This document shows, piece after piece, positions 1 to 6,694 of a stretch of DNA of 23,201 bases (position 1 is its first letter; each line of letters begins with the position of its first letter). Origin of the DNA: Acidimicrobiia bacterium (GTDB lineage: Bacteria > Actinomycetota > Acidimicrobiia > IMCC26256 > PALSA-555); the NCBI GenBank assembly GCA_022865365.1, contig JALHSW010000487.1:1-23201 (forward strand). Reading direction: 5' to 3'. A program made the position numbers and the translations under genes. The notes under the pieces are model-generated. The model searched no databases and had not been told where the DNA came from. It saw only the letters and a program-made list of their open reading frames with translations.

Positions 1-136
1 AGCACCTCGCCTCCATAGGGAGTGCTACTACCGAGCAGAACGCGCGAGCTAGTGATCAGACCCACCGCAGCACCTCGCCTCCATGGGGATTGCTACTACC
101 GAGCAGAACGCGCGAGCTGTTGATCAGGCCCACCGC
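1..136. repeat. Two tandem copies of a 68-bp unit overlapping the 3' end of nuoA2
   Basis: Positions 1-68 and 69-136 are head-to-tail copies of the same 68-bp unit. They differ at only five positions (17/85, 22/90, 51/119, 52/120, 60/128), so 63 of 68 bases match. Each unit begins with AGCAC, and AGCAC follows again at 137-141, so the duplication is bounded by a 5-bp microhomology. The inner copy carries the last codons and the TGA stop of nuoA2. The outer copy repeats that tail, but 68 is not a multiple of 3 and the copy lies after the stop, so it is not translated as part of nuoA2. The outer copy starts at base 1, so more copies may lie outside the window. I see no stable hairpin in the unit and do not know its function. 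Confidence 0.95.
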
Positions 137-486
137 AGCACTCCCTTGCGCCAGGCGTACACGAGCCCGAACGCGAGCAGCGCGATGAACAGCACCATCT
201 CGACGAGGCCGAAGAGTCCGAGCGATTCGAGGTTGACCGCCCACGGGAAGATGAAGACCGCCTCCACATCGAAGATCACGAAGAGCAACGCGTACACGTA
301 GTAGCGGACGTTCGACTGGCCCCAGCCGCCGACGGGGTCTGACCCCGCCTCGTAGGTGATGTACTTCTCGGACTGCGGGCGGTTCGGCCGGACGAGCCGA
401 CCGAGCCCGAGCATCCCGCCGACCATGAGCATCGCGGCAATGATCAACAGCGCGACCGCGAGGTACTGCCGGTAATACTCCGTCAC
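124..486 (-). CDS. nuoA2: Second NADH-quinone oxidoreductase subunit A-like protein (NuoA2, orphan)
   Basis: This 120-residue membrane protein of the NuoA/ND3 family is separate from the nuoA that heads the main operon. It has three hydrophobic segments (about 8-30, 62-82 and 92-112) and the family core: a loop with YEAGSDPVGG near 45-54, then VRYYVYALLFVIFDVEAVF at 60-78, which keeps the conserved Asp73 and Glu75. The usual loop Cys of YECG is replaced by Ala47. Some NuoA proteins lack that Cys, so this alone does not mean loss of function. Sequence style and the ending AWRKGVLRWA resemble the NuoA2 proteins of partial second nuo clusters in actinobacteria such as Streptomyces (recalled, not searched). 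The GTG start at 486 was chosen because the family homology begins there and a GAGAAGG ribosome-binding-like sequence lies about 10 nt upstream; the ORF is open further upstream but has no family similarity. Any partner genes would lie to the left, outside the window. Confidence 0.85.
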   Translation of the reverse strand: MTEYYRQYLAVALLIIAAMLMVGGMLGLGRLVRPNRPQSEKYITYEAGSDPVGGWGQSNVRYYVYALLFVIFDVEAVFIFPWAVNLESLGLFGLVEMVLFIALLAFGLVYAWRKGVLRWA

Positions 487-526
487 GGCGCTGGCGCCTT
501 CTCTCCCCCGAGGCCGGTGCGGGCGC

Positions 527-557
527 AGCATACCCAGCGAGTTCTCGGGAGAGACAA
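527..557 (-). promoter_or_regulatory. Candidate promoter of nuoA2
   Basis: On the minus strand, TATGCT (527-532) fits the actinobacterial -10 pattern TAnnnT. TTGTCT (552-557) is a possible -35 with a 19-bp spacer, slightly longer than ideal. Transcription from here would give a leader of roughly 35 nt before the GTG start of nuoA2. This is a motif match only. Confidence 0.35.
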
Positions 558-563
558 ACCAGG

Positions 564-599
564 GGTCCGGAGTCTGGTCCGGGATCTGGTCCGGAGATG
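564..599. repeat. Three 12-bp direct repeats in the nuoA2/patatin divergent region
   Basis: The heptamer GGTCCGG occurs at 564-570, 576-582 and 588-594, with an exact 12-bp period and partly conserved spacers (AGTCT, GATCT, AGATG). The array sits just upstream of the candidate -35 of nuoA2 and 30 bp before the start codon of the plus-strand patatin gene. Its spacing in a non-coding divergent region suggests an array of protein-binding sites. The binding protein, if any, is unknown. Confidence 0.6.
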
Positions 600-628
600 C
601 GCGACCATCTGATGGGCAAGGAGCGCCG

Positions 629-1516
629 ATGACGACCAGCTTGCGAGCCGTCCGGGACCGGACGACGCCGATCACCGCGTTTGTCCTGTCGGGCGGCGGG
701 AACCAGGGCGTCAGCCAGGTGGGGATGCTGCGTGCCCTCATCGAGCGGGGCCACCGGCCCGACGTGATCGTCGGGACCTCGGTCGGGGCGCTCAACGGGG
801 CGGTCATCGCCACGGTACCCACCCTCCAGAAGGTCGATCACCTCGAGGAGGTCTGGCGGAGCCTTCGCGGCGACGACGTCTTCCCCGGGAACACGCTCCG
901 ACGGGCTTGGAACCTGCTGCGTCGAGACGACCACCTGATCCCGGACGACGGACTCAAGTCGCTCATCGGCAGCGTTGGCGTGGCCTCGACCTTCGCCGAC
1001 CTCGAGATCCCGCTTCGGGTGGTGGCAGTCGACCTCATCACCGGCGACGAGCACGTGATCGTGCGGGGTCCGCTCCCGTCCGCGCTGCTCGCCAGCTCGG
1101 CGCTCCCCGGGCTCTTCCCGCCGGTCGAGTTCAACGGACACACCCTCGTCGACGGTGCCGTCGTGAACCTCGTCCCGATCTCACACGCGCTCGCCGGGCC
1201 GATCGACCGGATCTTCGTGCTCGACGTGTCGGATCCGATCAGCGACAGGCCGATGCGCTCACCGCTCGACGTTGCGGTGCGGGCGTTCGCGATCTCACGC
1301 GACCAGCGCTTCGAGCTCGAGCTGCAATGGGTACCCAAGGAGATCGAGGTGGTGGTGCTGCCACCGCCGATCGACGACCGCGACTTCCTCGACTTCTCCG
1401 GTGCCGCCGGTCTCATCGACAGCGCGTACCACCTGTCGATGAGGGCTCTCGACGACCTCGAGGCGCAGCCGGGGCGACAACGCAAGCGCCGGTGGTGGAA
1501 GCGGCTCGCGAGCTGA
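629..1516 (+). CDS. Patatin-like phospholipase family protein
   Basis: This 295-residue protein is a predicted serine lipid acyl hydrolase of the bacterial patatin type (RssA/YchK-like), with a Ser-Asp dyad rather than a triad. The Gly-rich oxyanion loop SGGGNQG is at 21-27, the nucleophile elbow GTSVG is at 49-53 with Ser51, and the catalytic Asp175 lies in the DGA motif at 175-177. VSQVGMLRAL (28-37) is the expected helix after the oxyanion loop. There is no signal peptide or membrane segment, so it is probably cytosolic; the C-terminus is basic (RQRKRRWWKRLAS). The ATG at 629 is supported by AAGGAG at 618-623, 5 nt upstream. Its stop overlaps the start of the following GAP-like remnant (TGATG), suggesting an original two-gene operon. 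The physiological lipid substrate cannot be read from the sequence. Confidence 0.9.
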   Translation: MTTSLRAVRDRTTPITAFVLSGGGNQGVSQVGMLRALIERGHRPDVIVGTSVGALNGAVIATVPTLQKVDHLEEVWRSLRGDDVFPGNTLRRAWNLLRRDDHLIPDDGLKSLIGSVGVASTFADLEIPLRVVAVDLITGDEHVIVRGPLPSALLASSALPGLFPPVEFNGHTLVDGAVVNLVPISHALAGPIDRIFVLDVSDPISDRPMRSPLDVAVRAFAISRDQRFELELQWVPKEIEVVVLPPPIDDRDFLDFSGAAGLIDSAYHLSMRALDDLEAQPGRQRKRRWWKRLAS

Positions 1517-1861
1517 TGGAGACCCTCGGGGAGCTCCTCGTGGGTCTGGGCGTGCACTCCCTCACCAACCGCAACGACAGCGACGATCCCAAGCCCGAGG
1601 GTGACGACAATCGACCGCGCACGCTCGAGTTCTTCGTGATCGGGCCCGGCGTGATGATGACGAACTTCACGAACGATCGCCCTCGTCGTACTCATGCTGA
1701 TCCCCGCGTACCTGCCACCGCTGGTCATCACGGTGCTGGGTGCCCGCGCGAAAGCCGGGCTCGGCGGGTTCGTGACCCGGCATCACGCAACGATCAACGC
1801 GACGGTCTGCTTCGTGTTCGCCGTCTACCTCGCGGTGCGTGGCATCGACATCCTGAGCTGA
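1516..1861 (+). pseudogene. Probable broken GAP-family (Sap-like) membrane protein gene
   Basis: An ATG overlapping the patatin stop opens a frame beginning METLGELLVGLGV, which looks like the N-terminus of GAP/Sap family membrane proteins. It then jumps to a hydrophilic stretch (SDDPKPEGDDNRPRTLEFF) that would normally follow several membrane helices. Around 1650-1670 the sensible reading changes frame. The frame ending at TGA 1859-1861 encodes two hydrophobic segments (ALVVLMLIPAYLPPLVITVL and INATVCFVFAVYLAVRGI) separated by GARAKAGLGGFVTRHHA, the usual C-terminal arrangement of this family. Uninterrupted members have about 200-250 residues; only about 115 codons remain here, across two frames. 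I infer an internal deletion plus a frameshift. Family assignment rests on recalled patterns. A sequencing error could explain the frameshift, but not the missing helices. Confidence 0.5.
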
Positions 1862-1894
1862 ACCCGCGTTGCCCCTGGGTTCCACGCGAGGTTC
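1860..1894. terminator. Hairpin between convergent genes, possible bidirectional terminator
   Basis: GAACCCGCGT (1860-1869) pairs with ACGCGAGGTTC (1884-1894) as a 10-bp stem with one bulged base and a 14-nt loop. It overlaps the plus-strand TGA (1859-1861) and the pgi stop on the minus strand (1893-1895), so each convergent message would end in it. There is no T-run, as is common in high-GC actinobacteria, so whether it terminates transcription is inference. Confidence 0.5.
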
Positions 1895-3527
1895 AGGAAC
1901 GGAGACGCCGGTAGCGGCGGATCAGCGCGTTCGTCGAGGAATCATGCGCGAGGTCGGGCTCGGTCGCCGCGTCCAGCTCGGGAACGATGTCCATCGCGAG
2001 CTTCTTCCCGAGCTCGACACCCCACTGGTCGAAGCTGTTGATGTTCCAGATCGCGCCCTGGGTGAACACCTTGTGCTCGTACATCGCGACGAGCTGACCG
2101 AGCGTGTTGGGTGTGAGCTCGGTGACGAGCACCGAGTTGGTCGGATGGTTGCCGGCGAACGTGCGGTGCGGCACCTGCTCCGCGGGCACACCCTCGGCCA
2201 CCACCTCCTCGGGTGTCTTGCCGAAGGCGAGTGCTTGGGGCTGGGCGAAGAAGTTCGCCATGAGCAGGTTCTGGTGGTCGCCGAGAAGATGCGCCGGACG
2301 ACAGGTGCCGATGAAGTCGGCCGGGATCAGCTTCGTGCCCTGGTGGATGAGCTGGTAGTAGGCGTGCTGGCCGTTCGTGCCGGGCTGACCCCAGACGATC
2401 GGCCCGGTCTGCCAGTCGACCGCATTGCCCTGGCGATCGACCGCCTTCCCGTCGCTCTCCATGTCGAGTTGCTGGAGATACGCACTGAACTTCGACAGGT
2501 AGTTGTTGTACGGCAGGATCGCCACGGTCTCGGCGCCGAAGAAGTTGTCGTACCAGATGCCGATGAGCCCCAGGATCATGGGCAGGTTCGACTCGATCGG
2601 TGCGGTGCGAAAGTGCTCGTCGATCGCGTGGAAGCCCGCGAGCATGTCGCGGAATGCATCGGGGCCGATCGCGATCATCAGCGAGAGTCCGATGGCCGAG
2701 TCGTACGAGTACCGGCCGCCCACCCAGTCCCAGAACTCGAACATGTTCTCGGTGTCGATCCCGAACTCGGCCACCTCTTCGGCGTTCGTCGAGACCGCGA
2801 CGAAGTGCTTCGCCACCGCCGCGTCGTCGCCGAGCTTCTCGAGCGCCCACTCCCGCGCCGAGCGCGCGTTGGTCATGGTCTCCAGCGTGGTGAAGGTCTT
2901 GGACGCGACCACGAAGAGGGTCTCGGCCGGGTCAAGGTCTCTCGTCGCTTCCCAGAAGTCGTTTCCGTCGACGTTCGACACGAAGCGGAAGGTCATGGAC
3001 CGCTCGCTGAAGTCCTTCAGTGCCTCGTAGGCCATGCGGGGGCCGAGATCACTCCCCCCGATGCCGATGTTCACGACGTTGCGAATGCGCTTGCCGGTGT
3101 GCCCGGTCCACGCGCCCGAGCGCACCCGATCGGAGAAGCCGGCCATCTTGTCGAGGACGCGGTGGACCTCGGGGACCACATCGACCCCGTCGACGAGGAT
3201 CTGCTCGCCCTCGGGCGCTCGGAGCGCGACGTGGAGCACCGCGCGCTGCTCGGTGATGTTGATCTTCTCGCCCGCGAACATGGCGTCGCGAAGCGTTTCG
3301 ACCCCGGCGCGCCGCGCCAGCGCCACGAGGAGCGTGATCGTCTCGGGCGTCAGGCGGTTCTTCGAGTAGTCGAGATAGAGGTCACCGGCCTCGAGCACCA
3401 TCGTGTCGCCCCGCGTGGCGTCGTCCGTGAACATCTGGCGGAGGTGGAGGTCGCGCGTCCGCTCGAAGTGCTCCTCGAGCGCCTTCCACTCCGGCGTGTC
3501 GACGATCCGTTCGTGCTGTTCGGCCAT
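1893..3527 (-). CDS. pgi: Glucose-6-phosphate isomerase
   Basis: Cytosolic glycolytic enzyme interconverting glucose 6-phosphate and fructose 6-phosphate. The 544 residues match the bacterial/eukaryotic-type PGI length. Phosphate-binding NIGIGGSDLGP is at 153-163. SIS-domain signature 1 is around 267-280 (DWVGGRYSYDSAIG) and signature 2 around 493-508 (IWNINSFDQWGVELGK). Family catalytic residues are visible: Glu357 in MESDGK, His388 in GQHAYY and Lys508 in GVELGKKL. The ATG at 3527 is preferred over the adjacent TTG at 3530; GGCGGAG lies about 9 nt upstream. The gene starts 31 nt after the nuoN stop, on the same strand and with no visible terminator between, so it is probably the last gene of the nuo transcript. 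That is an unusual neighbour for complex I. Its stop lies in the convergent hairpin at 1860-1894. Confidence 0.97.
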   Translation of the reverse strand: MAEQHERIVDTPEWKALEEHFERTRDLHLRQMFTDDATRGDTMVLEAGDLYLDYSKNRLTPETITLLVALARRAGVETLRDAMFAGEKINITEQRAVLHVALRAPEGEQILVDGVDVVPEVHRVLDKMAGFSDRVRSGAWTGHTGKRIRNVVNIGIGGSDLGPRMAYEALKDFSERSMTFRFVSNVDGNDFWEATRDLDPAETLFVVASKTFTTLETMTNARSAREWALEKLGDDAAVAKHFVAVSTNAEEVAEFGIDTENMFEFWDWVGGRYSYDSAIGLSLMIAIGPDAFRDMLAGFHAIDEHFRTAPIESNLPMILGLIGIWYDNFFGAETVAILPYNNYLSKFSAYLQQLDMESDGKAVDRQGNAVDWQTGPIVWGQPGTNGQHAYYQLIHQGTKLIPADFIGTCRPAHLLGDHQNLLMANFFAQPQALAFGKTPEEVVAEGVPAEQVPHRTFAGNHPTNSVLVTELTPNTLGQLVAMYEHKVFTQGAIWNINSFDQWGVELGKKLAMDIVPELDAATEPDLAHDSSTNALIRRYRRLRS

Positions 3528-3558
3528 CAAGTGCTCCGCCTGGCTCAGAGGGGGCCGG

Positions 3559-5085
3559 TCAAAGAAGGAAGGTGGCGTCTCGGGCCCAGTGGATGAAGGT
3601 GTCGGGGGCGATCCCCACGAGCAGGACCATCACCCCGGTGACCACGAGCACCACGGCGCTCCACGCATCGACCCGCCGCATCACCACGGACCCGGTCGAG
3701 TCTTCGCCCGACCCTTCTCCAGTGGCAGGGCTCAGGAGGCTCATCGCGATACGCAGGTAGAAGAACGCCGTCACGACGGCGGCGAGCACCCCGACCATCA
3801 GGAGGCCGTACTCCTGGGCCTCGGCGGTGGCGGAGAAGATCTCCAGCTTCGCCACGAACCCACCCGTGAGCGGGATCCCGGCCTGAGCCAACACGAAGAA
3901 GATCAGGAACCCGCCCAGCACCGGCCGCCGCAGGGCGAGCCCGCGGTAGTCGTCGAGCGAATGGCTGTCGTCGCCCTTCCTGGTCGCCAGCGTGATCACC
4001 GCGAAGGCACCGATCGACATGAACGAGTAGACGAAGAGGTAGAAGAGCGCAGCTTCTCGGCCGCGCTCGGTCTGGGTCTGGAACCCCATCAGCACGTATC
4101 CTGCGTGCGCGATCGACGAGTACGCGAGCATCCGCTTGACGTCGGTCTGGACGACGGCCGCGACGCTCCCGACGACGAGTGACAGCACTGCGAGGACCCA
4201 GACGGCGGGTCGCCAGTCGGTGCTGTAGAGCGGGAACGCGACCCCGAACACCCGGATCAGTGCGGCGAACGCGGCGGCCTTGGTCGCGGCCGACATGAAC
4301 GCGGTGACGGGGGTCGGCGAGCCCTGGTACACGTCGGGCGTCCACATGTGGAACGGCACCGCCGCAACCTTGAAGCCCAGTCCGACGAGGAGCAGTGCGA
4401 AGCCCGCGAGGAGCGTCCCCTGGTCGAGCAGCGTGTTCTGGGCCAGGAACTGTCCGATGCCGGTGAGCGACGTCGTACCGGTTGCCCCGTAGGTGAGGGC
4501 CACGCCGTAGAGGAACACGGCCGAAGAGAACGCGCCGAGCACGAAGTACTTGATGCCGGCTTCCTGGGACGCGGCGCGGCGACGGTCGAAGGCCGCGAGC
4601 ACGTACAACGGGATCGAGAGCACCTCGAGCGCGACGAACACGACGATGAGATCGTTCGCGGATGTCATCGCGAGCATGCCAGCGCCCGAGAGCAGGAGCA
4701 GGGCGAGGTACTCGGGAGCTTCGAGGCCCTCCCGGCGCAGGTACGCCACCGAGAGCAGCACCGCCAGCAGGGTCGCGATCAACACGACGACGCCGAGGAA
4801 CACGGCGAAGAGGTCGACACGCAACATCCCGGAGCCCCCCACCGAAGTGAAGGTGGTGATCGGTCCGTCGTCGCGCACGACGTTCCAGAGCCGGAACTCG
4901 AGTGCGCCCGCCGCGACGATCCCGGCGAACGCGAGCACGAGGCACACCGGCATCGTGGCGCGGCGCGCGCGGAGCAGCGCCTTCGCCAGGACGATCGCGA
5001 CGCCGGCTGCGGCCAGCGCCAAGACCGGGCCCACGGCGAGCCAATCGATCGACGGCGCCTCGATCGGCGCCACGCCGAGGATCAC
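3559..5085 (-). CDS. nuoN: NADH-quinone oxidoreductase subunit N
   Basis: Antiporter-like proton-pumping subunit of the complex I membrane arm, 508 residues and about 14 predicted helices. Family charged residues are visible: Glu154 in VALEVLSIPLYV (TM5), Lys239 in GLGFKVAAVPFHMWTPDVYQ (TM7) and Lys269 in SAATKAAAFAAL (TM8). The HMWTPDVYQGSPTPV motif at 246-260 is diagnostic of NuoN rather than NuoM or NuoL. The start is GTG at 5085, which overlaps the nuoM stop by 4 nt (GTGA), implying translational coupling. It is the last of the fourteen nuo genes, in the canonical A-to-N order, and is followed by pgi. Confidence 0.97.
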   Translation of the reverse strand: MILGVAPIEAPSIDWLAVGPVLALAAAGVAIVLAKALLRARRATMPVCLVLAFAGIVAAGALEFRLWNVVRDDGPITTFTSVGGSGMLRVDLFAVFLGVVVLIATLLAVLLSVAYLRREGLEAPEYLALLLLSGAGMLAMTSANDLIVVFVALEVLSIPLYVLAAFDRRRAASQEAGIKYFVLGAFSSAVFLYGVALTYGATGTTSLTGIGQFLAQNTLLDQGTLLAGFALLLVGLGFKVAAVPFHMWTPDVYQGSPTPVTAFMSAATKAAAFAALIRVFGVAFPLYSTDWRPAVWVLAVLSLVVGSVAAVVQTDVKRMLAYSSIAHAGYVLMGFQTQTERGREAALFYLFVYSFMSIGAFAVITLATRKGDDSHSLDDYRGLALRRPVLGGFLIFFVLAQAGIPLTGGFVAKLEIFSATAEAQEYGLLMVGVLAAVVTAFFYLRIAMSLLSPATGEGSGEDSTGSVVMRRVDAWSAVVLVVTGVMVLLVGIAPDTFIHWARDATFLL

Positions 5086-6692
5086 CGTCCACCCGCCTGG
5101 TCACGGCCCTGTTCACGGCCCAGCTCGAGTGAGCCGCCCTGCTTCCCGCCGGGCAACGTCGTCTTCGACGCACCCTCGGGACGGGTCTCCTCGAAATCGG
5201 TCTTGAGCTCGAGGTTCACGATCGTGCGCTTGACCGACGGCTCGATGCGGTCGAGTGCCGGCTTCGGGTAGAGCCCGAGGAAGAGGCTCAGCGCAAGCAG
5301 GGGCGCAACCACGGCGATCTCACGGAAGTTGAGATCGGTGAGCCTCGGGTGCTTGGTCGACGGCTTGCCGGTGAAGACCCTCTGGAACGACCAGAGCATG
5401 TAGACGGCGGCGAGGATCACGCCCGTCGCGCCGACCACGGCCCAAGGCCGTTCGGAGACGAACGCACCGAGGAGGGACAGGAACTCCCCGATGAAGCCCG
5501 AGAAGCCGGGCAGCCCGATGCCCGCGAACATCGCGATGACGAACATCGCAGTGAGCACCGGCGCCGACTTCCAGATGCCGCCGTATTCGTCCATGTCATA
5601 GGTGTGGCGGCGCTCGTAGAGCATGCCCACCACGAGGAACAGCGCGCCGGTGGTGAGGGGATGGCTCAGCATCGTGAAGACGGCCCCGTCGAGACCGAAC
5701 ACGGTCAGCGAGAAGATGCCGAGCACGACGAATCCCATGTGCGAGACCGATGAGTAGGCGATCACCCGTTTGAAGTTCTTCTGCATCGCCGCGACGATCG
5801 CGCCATACACGATGCCGATGACCCCGAGCGTCAGCATCAGCGGCGCGAGGTCGATCGAAGCGTGCGGGAACAGCTCGAACGAGAAGCGCAGCAGGCCGTA
5901 AGCACCCATCTTGATGATGACGCCGGCCAGCACGACCGAGCCCGCGGTCGGTGCCTCGGTGTGCACGTCGGGCAGCCAGGTATGGAACGGGAACAGCGGC
6001 GCCTTGATCGCGAACGCGGCCATGAAGCCGAGGAACAGCAGCGTCTCGGTCGTGCCATCGAGGCCCTGCCAACCCCAGCCCGCGAGCACGCGGTAGTCGA
6101 AGCTCAGCACACCCGTGTCGGACTGGTGCAGGAAGCCGAGCGTCAGCAGGCTGGCCAGCATCACCGCCGAGCCGGCCGCGGTGTACAGGAAGAACTTGGT
6201 CGCCGCGTAGTCCTTGCGCTCGTGTCCCCAGCCCTGGATGAGGAAGTACATGGGGACGAGCAGGAGCTCCCAGAACACGAAGAAGAGGATGAGGTCGAGC
6301 GACAGGAACACGCCCATGATCGTGAACTCGAGCGCGAGGAACCACGCGATGAACGCCTTCGGGCGATTGGTCGGGTACTTCGACGACGCGAGCAGGCCCA
6401 GCGGCATGAGCACGGCGGTGATCACCACCATGAACAGGCTGATGCCGTCGACGCCGACGACGTACCGGGCGCCGATGCCGGGGATCCAGGAATGGTCCTC
6501 GACGAACTGGAAGAACGGGTCTTTGGTCACGAACGCCCAGAGCATCCAGAGGCTCAGTGCGAGGGTGGCGATCGTGAAGAGGTAGCCGACGGACTTGATG
6601 ACCTCCGGGCGCGAGGGGGGCAGGAACATCACCACGATCGCGCCGATCAACGGCGTGATGATGATCGCGGTGAGGATCGGGAAGTCAGACAT
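5082..6692 (-). CDS. nuoM: NADH-quinone oxidoreductase subunit M
   Basis: Antiporter-like membrane-arm subunit, 536 residues from the ATG at 6692. That start lies 2 nt after the nuoL stop and gives the usual N-terminus (MSDFPILTAIIITPLIGA). An upstream in-frame start would extend into nuoL and is rejected. Key family residues are present: Glu142 in FWELLLVPMYFLIQGWG (TM5), Lys230 in AFAIKAPLFPFHTWLPDVH (TM7) and Lys261 in GVIIKMGAYG (TM8). The tail after the last helix is hydrophilic and Gly/Glu-rich (about the last 45 residues), longer than in E. coli. It carries out proton translocation together with NuoL and NuoN. Confidence 0.97.
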   Translation of the reverse strand: MSDFPILTAIIITPLIGAIVVMFLPPSRPEVIKSVGYLFTIATLALSLWMLWAFVTKDPFFQFVEDHSWIPGIGARYVVGVDGISLFMVVITAVLMPLGLLASSKYPTNRPKAFIAWFLALEFTIMGVFLSLDLILFFVFWELLLVPMYFLIQGWGHERKDYAATKFFLYTAAGSAVMLASLLTLGFLHQSDTGVLSFDYRVLAGWGWQGLDGTTETLLFLGFMAAFAIKAPLFPFHTWLPDVHTEAPTAGSVVLAGVIIKMGAYGLLRFSFELFPHASIDLAPLMLTLGVIGIVYGAIVAAMQKNFKRVIAYSSVSHMGFVVLGIFSLTVFGLDGAVFTMLSHPLTTGALFLVVGMLYERRHTYDMDEYGGIWKSAPVLTAMFVIAMFAGIGLPGFSGFIGEFLSLLGAFVSERPWAVVGATGVILAAVYMLWSFQRVFTGKPSTKHPRLTDLNFREIAVVAPLLALSLFLGLYPKPALDRIEPSVKRTIVNLELKTDFEETRPEGASKTTLPGGKQGGSLELGREQGRDQAGGR

Positions 6693-6694
6693 CG

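Noticed and set aside
564..599. CRISPR-like array
   Set aside because: The period is only 12 bp with no unique spacers and no cas genes nearby; it fits regulatory direct repeats better.
56..1141. 361-codon minus-strand frame across nuoA2 and the patatin gene
   Set aside because: It runs antisense to the patatin gene and out of frame with nuoA2; the translated product is Arg/Pro-rich and has no family features.
1869..3596. 575-codon open frame on the plus strand
   Set aside because: It is antisense to pgi, and its Arg/Val/Glu-rich composition is typical of a shadow frame.
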